Origin: Dichotomocladium elegans
Taxonomy: Eukaryota; Mucoromycota; Mucoromycetes; Mucorales; Lichtheimiaceae
Assembly: GCA_025716815.1 (NCBI GenBank)
Contig: JAIXMN010000012.1
Location: 992,001-1,056,000, forward strand
Length of the DNA: 64,000 nucleotides
Direction: 5' to 3'
The notes under the pieces: model-generated
What the model saw: the letters and a program-made list of their open reading frames with translations, nothing else
The model's database searches: none
Told to the model about the DNA's origin: nothing
Shown here: positions 48,127 to 58,447 of the stretch, in pieces
Position numbering within the stretch: position 1 is the first letter of the stretch
Layout of the letters: every line of letters starts with the position of its first letter
Position numbers and translations under genes: made by a program

Positions 48127-50103
48127 ATGCGCGAGAAGGTCAAGCTGTCGACCAAGACTATTAGGACCCTCATAAAGACACACCTCGAAGGCTACTCAAA
48201 GGCTGCCAACATTGAGCCTGGACAACATCCCAACATGCCCCAGGTCGCAGCCTATGTCAGCACCGAGATCATGACTGCCTACAAGGTTAATGTCCAGCAG
48301 CGGTTTGGCGAATGTTTACGGCGCGTTGTCAACAGTCTGTTGAACGTGCGTCAGCGGAAGGAAGCTATACGCAAAGAAATGGTTAGCAGCGATGAACACG
48401 AGTTCCGCCAGGTCTGTGAGGAGAGAATCTGGAAGCCAGCCCGTCAAATCAAGGAGGCACTGCGACGCAGAAACCCGGATCACAGCAATCTCACACCGGA
48501 AGCCCATCTCATCCCCGCTGAACTGTCACCGATCCTTCAAGCGTACGACGACACTTATAAGTTCGCCAAAGATGACATCTACTATGATGTGAAGAAATCT
48601 CCGGGAAAACATCTCAATGCTTTTTATCAGCTCTGCAAGTTCCTAGAGACGAGGGAGGCAAAGTCAGTCCAGTGTTTTCCTCTCCGGACTTCTTGGATTC
48701 CGTGCCCCATCCACATCGACACGCGAATCCTCTGCCAGCATATATCAAGGCAGGCATCCACTAAAGACCCACTGATTGAGAAGACATGGGGGAAGGTATT
48801 TGACCTCAAGTCCAAGGCATTCAAGGATAGGCATGACAGGAGGTTCTTTGGAGCAATACAAACAGACGGAGTGTCTGTATCAATCATACTCAAGACCCCT
48901 GAGGCAAAGAAGAACCTTAATCGCAAGCGAAGCCGGACTTATACCGGTGATATCATAACCGATGACAGTGCTCTGGAGCCCGAATGCTTACGCATTGCCG
49001 ACAGCATGAGGAACAAGGGCACTCGGAGGGATCAGAGTAAGAACGATCACTCCGCAGACTGTTCCTACATTCATGACATCCCACACGACGAGCTGCAAGA
49101 GACCGAGGGCAAGTGTCTTCTCATTGATCCAGGCCGTCGCGATCTCCATTATGGGATGCATGAGTTGAGCACGCCCGAGCTCCCTAAAATACACCGGTAT
49201 ACACGCAACCAGCGCGCCCGAGAAACACGGATGGTGCGATTTCGTCAGATACGCGACACTGCCAAGGATCGCTATGATAACAAAAACAGCATCCGCGAGG
49301 CCGAGACTAGGCTTGCACAGATATGCCAGAGCACCATCAATGCCGCCAGGTACAAGCTCTACGTCGAGTCCCGCGCAAGGGAGCGGTCACTGCTCAGCAG
49401 CTTTTACAGCAGAACCACCACAACCCATACGACATCGACCCATCCCGTACACAACAAATACGGGCCGGCAAAGAGCGACTGGGGAAAGCGTCGAGCCCGA
49501 AAGATGCATCCGTATGTATATCATGAGGCCCACAATCATCCGCTCCATCGGAAATTACGCCTCTCTGCCTACATAAACCAGAAGCAGGCCGATGATCGAT
49601 TGGTGCGCACTCTACGACGAAGATTCGGAAAGGACACCGTGCTTGTCATGGGAAACTGGTCTGCACCCATGGCCCGCTTCCACGAGGCCATCCGCGGCAA
49701 GGGCTGGAGGGATATATTCAAGAGGCATGGGTTCAAAGTTTATTTGGTAGACGAGTGCCGCACCTCCGTGACCTGTCCCGAGTGCTCGAACCGCCTGGAG
49801 ACCTTCAAGCGTATTCCCAATCCACGACCATGGCAGCGAATAAAGCGTCCTGAGATCAAATGCCACGGGCTTCTAATGTGTACAAACCTAAATTGTTTGA
49901 AGTCCATGGAATTCTCTCGCTCGCGGCTTTGGAACCGAGACACAGCAGCGGTACTCAACTTTCGGCACATCCTCTTGAGCCTCCGGACCAACGGGGAGAC
50001 TCCAGAGCGATTCCGAGATCCCAAGGCCACTGCAGCAGCAACAGCAGCAGCAGCAGCAGCAGCAGACAAGAAGAACTTTCGGGCCCTGTTATCGCAGGAT
50101 TAA
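48127..50103 (+). CDS. Fanzor (eukaryotic TnpB-like RNA-guided nuclease), N-truncated ORF
   Basis: A 658-codon open frame. RuvC-I is KCLLIDPGRRDLHYGMHE (Asp 334). The RuvC-II position reads VLVMGNWSAP without an acidic residue; a Glu (543) in VDECRTSVTCPEC fits the alternative Glu described for Fanzors. The zinc ribbon is C550-x2-C553 ... C585-x4-C590 (TCPEC, MCTNLNC). RuvC-III is LWNRDTAAVLNFRHIL (Asp 605). The family cuts DNA guided by an RNA made from the element's 3' end. The N-terminal 81 codons lie upstream behind two stops. The C-terminus has an Ala run from a CAG repeat. The ORF is intronless, compatible with a mobile gene. The family call is strong; activity is doubtful. Confidence 0.85.
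   Translation: MREKVKLSTKTIRTLIKTHLEGYSKAANIEPGQHPNMPQVAAYVSTEIMTAYKVNVQQRFGECLRRVVNSLLNVRQRKEAIRKEMVSSDEHEFRQVCEERIWKPARQIKEALRRRNPDHSNLTPEAHLIPAELSPILQAYDDTYKFAKDDIYYDVKKSPGKHLNAFYQLCKFLETREAKSVQCFPLRTSWIPCPIHIDTRILCQHISRQASTKDPLIEKTWGKVFDLKSKAFKDRHDRRFFGAIQTDGVSVSIILKTPEAKKNLNRKRSRTYTGDIITDDSALEPECLRIADSMRNKGTRRDQSKNDHSADCSYIHDIPHDELQETEGKCLLIDPGRRDLHYGMHELSTPELPKIHRYTRNQRARETRMVRFRQIRDTAKDRYDNKNSIREAETRLAQICQSTINAARYKLYVESRARERSLLSSFYSRTTTTHTTSTHPVHNKYGPAKSDWGKRRARKMHPYVYHEAHNHPLHRKLRLSAYINQKQADDRLVRTLRRRFGKDTVLVMGNWSAPMARFHEAIRGKGWRDIFKRHGFKVYLVDECRTSVTCPECSNRLETFKRIPNPRPWQRIKRPEIKCHGLLMCTNLNCLKSMEFSRSRLWNRDTAAVLNFRHILLSLRTNGETPERFRDPKATAAATAAAAAAADKKNFRALLSQD
50031..50066 (+). repeat. 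(CAG)n tract in the Fanzor C-terminus
   Basis: An interrupted CAG/GCA run, read in frame as alanines. It lies 35 bp before the stop codon. Confidence 0.9.
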
Positions 50104-50319
50104 GATGCTATAAGCAAGATGCTATAAGCAAGATGCTCAGGCCACTCTCCATTCGACGAATGGAGGGGAGGCACCCTAAAGGTGAGACAACTTCGTAATT
50201 GGTTTGCCATTCTGCTAACATTCTCACGCATAAATTACCTCTATCAAAACGCAAATACTACATACTGCTGGCGTAATATTCATCACCGCGTGGCGCAAAC
50301 TTGATTACAAATAATAGTA
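50104..50319 (+). ncRNA. Candidate Fanzor guide RNA scaffold and right end
   Basis: In TnpB and Fanzor elements the guide RNA is transcribed from the 3' part and ends at the element's right end. This non-coding tail is conserved in the decayed copy at 16188-16490, although the coding part there is ruined. Shared parts are the AAGATGC segment after the stop, GGCCACTC followed by a hairpin, CAAATACTA, and the terminal CGTGGCGCAAACTTGATTAC then AAATAATAGTA (50319). The hairpin at 50147-50165 is CTCCATTC-GAC-GAATGGAG, eight perfect pairs; the relic keeps five. No transcript evidence is available. Confidence 0.45.
50147..50165 (+). other. Hairpin in the Fanzor 3' tail
   Basis: CTCCATTC, loop GAC, GAATGGAG: an 8-bp perfect stem with a 3-nt loop, extendable by one or two weaker pairs. 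The matching site at 16222-16234 in the relic keeps CATTC-GAT-GAATG. Confidence 0.7.
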
Positions 50320-50366
50320 TGCGAACAGAGATTAAAGCAAATAAAAGGCTAGCTTTATTTCCCCGA

Positions 50367-51361
50367 TTACAGTTCCATGCCAGTGGTCTCATCCTCCGAA
50401 GATGCATAACTAACAGAACTCATTTCATCTTCTTCAGAGCTGTCATCTGCTGCTGCATCAGCTGCCTCCTTGGTTGCATAGCGAGATACATAATCTGCAA
50501 GCAGAGATGCAAACGAATTCAGCATGTGTGTATACTCTTTCTCTTTCTCTCGCTCATTTCAAATTTACCTTTAACTTTGGCTTCGTACCGTGCTGGATCT
50601 CTCATCAGTAATGCTGCAGCTTCTCCGTTCAATGGATCGCTGGCATTGGGGTACCGGAGAAGTTGTGGAAGAAAAACCTCAAAGATATTGATCATGTCTA
50701 ATTGCATTCGGCGTCCGTTTAGCAGCGAGGTCATCCTCATCCTCTCTGTCCTACCCAAATGCCAATATTCCTCTTCATATTACGTCCTCATCCGTGTCTT
50801 ACCGAACATAGGGCTCCATGTCTGGTTGATCACATCGAGGCAGACGGAACCACTCCTATTGATCATGGTAGTTTAGTTTCGCTGAGCAACACCATCCGGA
50901 TCAATGTATAATATCCGGTAAAGATAAGAAAAGCACAGTTGACATACACTTCATCAATGTTGGGGTGGAAGATTCGGTTCATAAAACCAATGCTGGGCGA
51001 TTTGTATGGGTATTGATCAGGGAGCTCCACATGTATTTTCCAGACACCACCCGTGAATGGCGCTATTGCATGTACTTTTTAGAGAATGTCCCCACAAACA
51101 AAGCATACCCTCTCAGTGCCAGCCTAATAACTTACTGTCCGTGGGACCATGGAAGCGAACGTAGAATTCTTGCATGTTGTCATTGACCAACGTCACTTCA
51201 TAATCGCTCATGAGACTATCAGTCGATTCATAAAGTGAGCAGAGCAAGCACTTAAGGACATGTCTTTTGTCCCAAATCTAAATGGAAGAAGCATCGCTGC
51301 AGCCTATCATTACTCACAGCTTCATGACATCGGTTTCTATCCTCCTTCTCGGTGTAGACAT
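50367..51361 (-). CDS. ubc8: Ubiquitin-conjugating enzyme E2, Ubc8/UBE2H
   Basis: E2 of the GID/CTLH ubiquitin ligase, which in yeast removes gluconeogenic enzymes. Start [15 protein letters not shown] (51361), then [57 protein letters not shown]. The catalytic Cys is in [17 protein letters not shown], followed by [40 protein letters not shown] and the acidic tail [42 protein letters not shown], stop at 50369-50367. At least five exons. The acidic tail is a UBE2H hallmark. Only about 47 bp separate the 3' end from the Fanzor right end. Confidence 0.93.
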
Positions 51362-52059
51362 TGCAGATTATTTAATTGGATTGGGCACAAGAAAGAAGAA
51401 CGAAGAAACGCAGAGAGTGTGAGAATGCTTTAAAGAGAGATACCGACACTGGCTAAGAATGTGATGCTCATGTCTGGGGATATCATCTTACCCAATGGCT
51501 ATGGTTCAATCCATATTTGGTACATTTATGAGCAGCGCAAGGTGAAGGCTCTCTCCCCTATCCATGCATCTGTCTATGAGCTGTAATATCGAGATGGTCA
51601 TTCTTCTATCCTTCTGCCTTATTCCGAGCATCGATAGTTTTACCAAGCGCTTTTTTGGCTTGACAAATAATATACCTTTGCCTACAGCTTCGTTTTCCTC
51701 ATTCCAGCCAGCATGGTCTAAGTTAAATACCCGTTGAACTCAGAACAATCCACTTTGCCGCCACACCCTGAAGTTTCCTTCACAAGTGACGGATTAACAG
51801 GGCTCCATTGCTCCATAACTCTCGTTTCCCGTAGTCCTACTACCTAAAAATGAATTTACCTATGCGTGTATGCGCGTGTGTGCGTGCTTTTACGCTCTAT
51901 GTATTCCGTGCAAAGCCAGTTCACTGTGGCTCCGCTTCATGACCGGCTTCCTTTTTTAGAGCCAAGTCTTCCTCTCTTTCGCCCGCTCTCTCTATCTCTC
52001 TTTCTCTCTCTCTCTCTCTCTTTCTGTTTTTTTTCCCCCTTCGCAAACACTTGACTCTC
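51362..52059. other. Divergent promoter region, ubc8 and Env7-like kinase
   Basis: About 700 bp with no gene seen. A CT-rich microsatellite (51984-52022) and a T-run lie just before the kinase start, a common feature of fungal core promoters and leaders. Confidence 0.5.
51984..52022 (+). repeat. (TC)n tract in the kinase 5' leader
   Basis: A TCTC-rich stretch 40-75 bp upstream of ATG 52060. Confidence 0.85.
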
Positions 52060-53669
52060 ATGACATTTTTCGAGACTCTTTTGGACACGATTTATGCAGC
52101 TGTCGGATGTTGTATTCCTGATGCGAACATAAGCATCAATGGTCGAGCCTACCGCATTGTCAAGTTGCTAGGCGAAGGGTATGCAACTAGGCTCGCGTGC
52201 GCACGCGCGCTTCTCTCCTACTCTCTATGTACATGCGTAGTCTTGCTCACCGGAACTCGCCTTTTTCTGGCCATCTATTTTTCCAGTGGTTTCTCGTTCG
52301 TCTATCTTGCTGAGGATGGCTCAGGTAACCTATATGCTCTCAAGAAGGTACGGTGTACATTGGATACCGAGGAAGCCAAAGTGGCCCAGCGGGAGGTGGA
52401 AGTATATCGTCTTTTTGAACACAAAAATATCATTCGTATGCTGGTAAGATAAAGAAAAATAAGGGTTCTCACACAGAGAGTGTGCGAGAGATCATGCGTT
52501 TTCGCTGTTAACACGGCGCATGGACTTAGGATACCTCTACAGTGACAGAGCAAGACGGAAGCACTACCATTTATATTTTCCTGCCTTATTACAAGGTAAT
52601 GAGAGCGCGTTGACACAACATGCGTCCGGATAACCTAAACAGAAAAGAAAATGGGGAGGATGTACCCCTCTCTACCTCTCCTGTCTATAGCGTGGCAATC
52701 TCCAGGATGCCATCAACCGAAATCAGCTTTATAAGACACATTTTAACGAGAGTCAAATCTTGCATATCATGCGTGGCGTGGCATCAGCGGTTGAATATAT
52801 ACACACATTTAAGGCACCGACGGGTGCGCGACTGCGATACAATGACGAAGAGGCAGATATGAATCAGCACCGGCAAGACAGAGCAGCACTGCTAGGTTCT
52901 CAATCACAACAAGATACATCGTCGGCTATTCAGACACATACACCTGGAAAGGAAGATGAGATTTTGCCCTGGGCCCATCGTGATATTAAACCTGGGTAAA
53001 ACATGAGCGAATAAGATTACCAAGAGAGAGCGCACACGAGAATATGGCTGATAAGGGAATGGCATATTTTATAGTAATATTATGCTTACAGATGATGGGG
53101 AGACTCCCATCTTGATGGATTTTGGATCAGCATGTCCAGCACGTATTGAGATCGATAGTCGACAAGAAGCTTTGAAACAGCAGGTGAGCGGATAGCGAGT
53201 CAATTTTCGAAAACACAGCGGCAGTGCGCTTATGTTGTATAATGTCTATCCGTAGGATATTGCCGCAGAACATTGTTCGATGCCTTATCGAGCACCTGAA
53301 CTCTTTGACGTCAAGACTGGGACGGTACTGGATGAAAAGGTGGATATATGGTCGTTAGGCTGTACGATGTATGCCATGGCATATGGACAATCACCCTTTG
53401 AGGTCAATCTGAATGATCAAGGCGGATCGATTGCACTTGCCGTCCTAAACGCCCAATTCAAGTTTCCTGCAGAGCCAGAATATTCTCAGGACTTCAAGGA
53501 CCTAATAACATGGATGCTTACTGCGGATTCTAAAGCCCGCCCTGATATCCATCAGGTAAGGCAGAGGCGGATGCTCATACTTTACTTTGCTGAGCTTCTT
53601 CAATAGGTTATTCAGAGGCTCGACTCTCTGCTTGATCGACGAACACCTCAGTTAGACACTGGATTATAG
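52060..53669 (+). CDS. env7: NAK-family protein kinase, Env7/STK16-like
   Basis: Ser/Thr kinase of the STK16/Env7 type; in yeast a palmitoylated vacuolar-membrane kinase. The start MTFFETLLDTIYAAVGCCIP has a Cys pair suited to palmitoylation. Glycine loop LLGE-GGFSFVYLAEDG is completed across intron 1. Then LYALKKVRC, AQREVEVYRLFEHKNIIRML, YHLYFPALLQ-RGNLQDAI, ILHIMRGVASAVEYIHTF, an inserted hydrophilic stretch, WAHRDIKPG-NIMLTDDGE, ILMDFGSACPA, MPYRAPELFDV, VDIWSLGCTMYAMAYGQSPF and ARPDIHQ-VIQRLDSLL, ending at TAG 53667-53669. HRDIKP and DFG are intact, so it is predicted active. About six introns. Confidence 0.9.
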
Positions 53670-54900
53670 CTTTTGTGCGGTGCTTAGGGACCACGAATAA
53701 CAAAAGCAGCATATATGACACCTCTCTCCCTCCCCGTTTCCCTCAACCCGTAACTGAATAATACCTTGAGCCCCTTCCTTGATGAAAGTCAAAGGAAACA
53801 TTTACTGTGTTATCTTGTTATTTTTGTTTCCTAGTCTGATCATGTAATTCCATGATATACACCGTTTTCCACAATTGATATTGCAAGATCACAAAAACAA
53901 ATGTCGCATACAAAGTGAAATCCTTTTCTTTTATGCTCATGTTACATTCTGAAAGGAGCAATCTATTTTTGTTTCGATGGATAAGGTTCTGCCGTTGATG
54001 AGGAAAATGCATCTTCTTCAATCCGCTTGTTCTCGCAGAAAATATCAGCGTAATATAACTAGCATGGGTAACCCTGACGTTGTTGCTACGCGAAAGGATA
54101 TAGATCTACAAATCGAAGAAGCAAGCTCTAACCGCGGCTACACAATGTACACCGGTAAATATAAGCTCAGATTTTTCAAACTAACGTTTGAGATGAAAGG
54201 AGCTTTAATAGCGTTTCTAAGAAACATAGATGCAGAGGTTTTTCGCGTATTCTCAATAAAGAGCATAAGAGAGCTATTTTGGAATGGTTGATGAGATTCT
54301 GTCAACTGTCCTAGCAAATGTTAGAGAAATAGCTCCGGATATTGGACGGTTTTTGAGTACCGAAAATGACGCTCTATTGATTTATAAAAAACGAATGTAA
54401 ATTGCCATGAAGAAGGCTTGGCTTCAGTCCGTAAATAGGAATAGTGACGCAGAGATCGCACAACGCCTGGACTGGGTGCGGCGATAGGAGATGACTGACA
54501 TTGACTTTAGAAGAAACTGTGTTTTTCTTGATGAGGCTGGACTACATATTAACGTGAAGCGCAGCATGGTTTGGTCCAAGAAGAAGACAATTAGCAGCGG
54601 TTGCAGTACCAAAGTCACGAGCAAAGACAATCACAGCGTTGCTTGCAATACCGGCATCAGCCATCATTAAATGTAACTTGAAACTCTCAGAGCCACCAGC
54701 CCCCCAAAAAAAAAGGAGTATAGTTATTGCCACGTGCACATCAGGGTATCCATGGTTTGAGCCGGGTTGATAAGTCGAAGTGTAAAGGGGTGGGGCTTAA
54801 TAGTTTCTGCTGGCTAACAAATCCTTTGACCCAGCAGTATTTTTGTGTTTTAAGCGCTATTATTTTTTTACTTCTTAGTTCAGATAACGCTACAAAAGCT
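53670..54900. other. Intergenic, filled largely by a transposon relic
   Basis: Flanks of the DDE relic described separately. The last 110 bp are the 3' flank of the GATA gene. Confidence 0.5.
53930..54780 (+). mobile_element. IS630/Tc1-like DDE transposon relic
   Basis: Plus-strand codons from about 54490 read TDIDFRRNCVFLDEAGLHIN-VKRSMVWSKKK and then, in a shifted frame, AVAVPKSRAKTITALLAIPA. FLDEAG is the middle catalytic box of DDE_3 transposases. Upstream pieces include NPDVVATRKDID and stop-broken codons, and the distal YSPELNPIEQFW box is absent. Frameshifts and stops make it non-functional. The 5' part matches 15440-15615. Confidence 0.7.
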
Positions 54901-56025
54901 CTAGGACAAAGTGCAAGCATCCTTTTGGGATCCAAGTTGGATACGTGATGGTCTTGTTCCATGAAACAGTCCACTGAGTGGTGGGGTTGGCTCACGGTTA
55001 CTTAGCGGTGACGATTCATTTTCGCTAGCAAGAGACGAACGGCAATATCGATTGCAGCGGTTGTCTGAGCGATAGTGGCCGTGGTTATCATCGGCAGTGA
55101 TTGCCGAGGTCCAGCTATTTTCCGTTGGAGAGGGTATTAGACTTGTGGATTTGTGTTTATTGCTGTTAAACGACGAAGCCGCTGCTGCGATGGCTCCAAG
55201 AACCATGACAGCAGAGGATAAGATATCCTTTCCCTGGGCGCTACTCCGAGTGCTTTTTTCCGTGTCAAGCGTCGCATGTGATATGCATGGACACGGGTGT
55301 TCCCCTGATTGGTTTGAAAGATGAACGAGCAATGTATCGATTGCAAACATCTCGGACTGGATATTCTCTCGCCTTGATTTGAGTGTTTTTTGAAATAAAA
55401 CTGGGTCGCCCACCATGGCAGCCATGGCGTCTGGAAGGCTCTGCCACATGAGTTGTTTATCATCTACTGTGCATGATGCGCTTGAATAATCGGACATTGA
55501 TGGAATTTCCAATGGACTTGTGCATTCTTGTGAATCTAAACGCTGTTGCTCATCGTTTGGTTGCTGCTGATGTGGTTGTTTTAAGTCTTGAGAGGATAAT
55601 GCTCTGTTCGAACTGATGCGTTTTCGTCGCTTTATGACATTTTTCTTCATAGAGATAGGACGATGGATACTGTGCAGTTTGTAATAAAGACCACAAGCAT
55701 TGCAAATCGTGTTACCACCTTCGTCACGGCGCCAAAGAGGTGTTGCTGTTGCTTTGCAATTAAAACATTCAACAGCAAATCCACCTGCCCAGTGTGTCCC
55801 GCTTGCTTTGCTGTCACCAGCCCGGATATTTTTGGATCGCCCACTTGCGGGTGAAAGTGGCGACAATGATCGTTTCCTTTTCATCGGGCCCTCCCAGCTC
55901 TTTGTTTCTGGGCACAAGTGCGGCTGACGGCAGTCACTTACACGATGATTCCTATATTGCCAAGGTTCATGTGATAGCGAATGTGCTGTTCTCCGTGAAG
56001 AATGATAAAATGGTGATGCGTTCAT
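54901..56025 (-). CDS. GATA-type zinc finger transcription factor
   Basis: One GATA finger of the fungal 17-residue-loop type: C87-x2-C90-x17-C108-x2-C111, reading [17 protein letters not shown] and [20 protein letters not shown], followed by a basic tail [10 protein letters not shown] that contacts DNA and serves as nuclear signal. Start [10 protein letters not shown] is at 56025; the open frame continues upstream through a CA microsatellite that is probably leader, and [10 protein letters not shown] is a later possible start. The C-terminal 200 residues are Ser/Gln-rich with no second finger. Single exon as read, 374 residues. Targets cannot be told; the family includes nitrogen and iron regulators. 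Confidence 0.88.
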   Translation of the reverse strand: MNASPFYHSSRRTAHSLSHEPWQYRNHRVSDCRQPHLCPETKSWEGPMKRKRSLSPLSPASGRSKNIRAGDSKASGTHWAGGFAVECFNCKATATPLWRRDEGGNTICNACGLYYKLHSIHRPISMKKNVIKRRKRISSNRALSSQDLKQPHQQQPNDEQQRLDSQECTSPLEIPSMSDYSSASCTVDDKQLMWQSLPDAMAAMVGDPVLFQKTLKSRRENIQSEMFAIDTLLVHLSNQSGEHPCPCISHATLDTEKSTRSSAQGKDILSSAVMVLGAIAAAASSFNSNKHKSTSLIPSPTENSWTSAITADDNHGHYRSDNRCNRYCRSSLASENESSPLSNREPTPPLSGLFHGTRPSRIQLGSQKDACTLS

Positions 56026-56052
56026 GTACAAGCGCGCACGCGAGAGAGAGAA

Positions 56053-56072
56053 TGTGTGTGTGTGTGTGTGTG
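56053..56072. repeat. (TG)n microsatellite in the GATA gene leader
   Basis: TG run just upstream of the chosen start of the GATA factor (CA on its own strand). Confidence 0.9.
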
Positions 56073-58447
56073 CGTTAATAGAGAAAAAGAAGAAAAGAAA
56101 GAACCATGAATTAAAACGATGATTCATAATAATTGAGAAAATACTGATAAGCAGGGTACTCACTCATCCAAGCAAAGCAGTGGTGGCCGCTCATGTTTAT
56201 TTTTACCGGTTTGCTTTATCTTTAGTAATCGATATCATCTATGAACGGAACCGGATGAGAGATAGCGCGGGGTTATCCCGATATCTTCTGCAATTCCCGC
56301 AACATTATATATTACTTCTGTCAAGAAACAAAAACGGGGCCACATACAGGTATAACAAGTGCTAGTTAGACCTATTCGCCAGTGGAAACTTACAGATAGA
56401 TCATCCTATCAAGATTACAGTGATGAGCAATTCTGGCATTGGCAGTGGAAGGCAAAGATTAAGTACGGCAAGAAGGATGTGAGAAAGCAATAGTTATTGT
56501 AATACATAGATAATACATATCCAGCACGTTGGTGACCTATCTCTTTTTAGCAAATAAATGCTCTCTGGGTAAGATAAGAAATTTTATCGCTGCCTTTCAC
56601 AGTCCTATCCTCTTATCTCGACTTTTGGCCACGGTATCTCCATTTAACAATTTCGATAAGTATCCCTGACCTTAGATGGGAGTAATAGTTCATGGTAGTA
56701 TATACATGAACATGCTCTGGGTATGCATATCCTCGTTCCTGGAGAATACACTACGATCATTTGCATTTCTTTTCGACTTCTAGCGTTGAGTGTAATCGGA
56801 GAGCGAACCTCGCTCTTGGATTGCACCACACTCTTCAGAAGTTTGCTGATGAGCACACCGTACTGCTCACGTATGCACATATGCATGGGATGAAGGAATA
56901 CACTGCGTTACAAGGAACCATGTCATCATGTGCCGTTGCTTTGGAGTTTGAAAGAGATGCGTGGATGAAAAGGATTCCTCTTTAATATGCAGCCCGAAAT
57001 TTAGCTCTTAATTTCCCCACTACGGAAGAATCTTCTCCGACTTGTCCTTTGCAACAGACTTCTCCACCAGGCATTTTTTTGTCAGTGCTATAGTTATTTC
57101 GATCCATTGCTTCTAATTACTCGAGACCCTCCAGCAGCTACTTGTAACTATAGAAAGCCAGCATAAGTGATGCATATCCTAGTGGCTGGATCTGGCATCT
57201 TTCCGTTGTTCATTATATGAAAAAGAGAATTACAATCAAAAAGTAACCTACTTACAGCGAGCCTGCTTTCATCTAAGCTCCTTCCAGAGGATGATCTCAT
57301 CTGCTGCGTTTCGTGCCATCCTTCTGCAGTGCTCCGAGAAAACGGCTCTACGACGGGACCTCCAGTTTACTTACAATTTTTAGCATATGTCAATTGTATT
57401 TCTGATTCATATTCGGTACAATACCGACACGGATTTGGCATGGCCGTAATCGACGACCTTTGTCAGATATTAAGAATATCACTATTATTACTATTATTAT
57501 TTAGTAAGTAGTAAGCATGGTACGTACCATCAGGGGAGACACTCGATCCACCAGCAACATTCAGCGTTTCTACAATTTGCGCCGAAAGGGCCATTGACAT
57601 ATCCCATATACAGTATAACTGTACTACTGATAATGTAATAATTGTATCTAACAATAAGTTCACCGGTAATAAGTTGATGGGTCTCGCCTGTCAATGAACA
57701 TTGCGATAAGGAATATGTAGTTATTTCCTCGTAGTGAAGAGCACTTCCCTACACTTTCCCATAGGTACTATATTCTAAATTGCATATTAACTAATCGCGT
57801 TGCAAAAGCAGTTACACATTAAACGATATTTGGAGAGGAACAGTTGTTACTGAGTACTATATCATATGAGCGCAGTGGTTGCTTATTAACTACATGGATC
57901 AGCTGTTATGTTGCCAATGATATCCGTAGATATGCCAATTGCAGCATTCATGTCTGTGTTTGGCGCGCGGGGAGTTATGCAGATAAAAAATTTCGGTACG
58001 ACCAACTTCCTTACGCTTATAAGCAACGACAGGTTTAAGTACTTCAGAATCTCGGACGATGAATGTGCTAATGACGATGCCTCATAGTAAAATTTGCGCC
58101 AATGTGCATTGAGAAACGTGTAATATCCAGTAAAAACATCATTGTATGCAATTTTTATTGGTCTCGTATGCAGATATTCAACCATTTACTAGCAGAAGAT
58201 GACCATAGAAGTGAAAAGAAAAGAAAATAAATAAACATTGACCCATATCTTGACATGGAAAAAGGAACTCGATAGACGGAGATACCAGTGAATAAAAAAG
58301 GGGCCGATCAGAGAAACTCTGAGTTTCTATCAGAAGCACCGATCAAGACGAACCTTTGATGGTCGCTATCATTTCGAATAATATGGAGTATTTATTTATT
58401 AAAGACGCTCACTATATGGAAATACACGTGTAACAATTGCAGCAGAT
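56073..58447. other. 2.4-kb region without a supported gene
   Basis: AT-rich. Small ORFs (for example 58185-57886 minus, 57329-57511 plus) have no recognisable domain. No tRNA, transposase motif or long repeat was recognised. It includes the GATA promoter. Confidence 0.4.

Noticed and set aside
49265..49580. Plus-strand ORFs in other frames inside the Fanzor gene
   Set aside because: Out-of-frame shadows; the long frame holds all catalytic and zinc-ribbon motifs.
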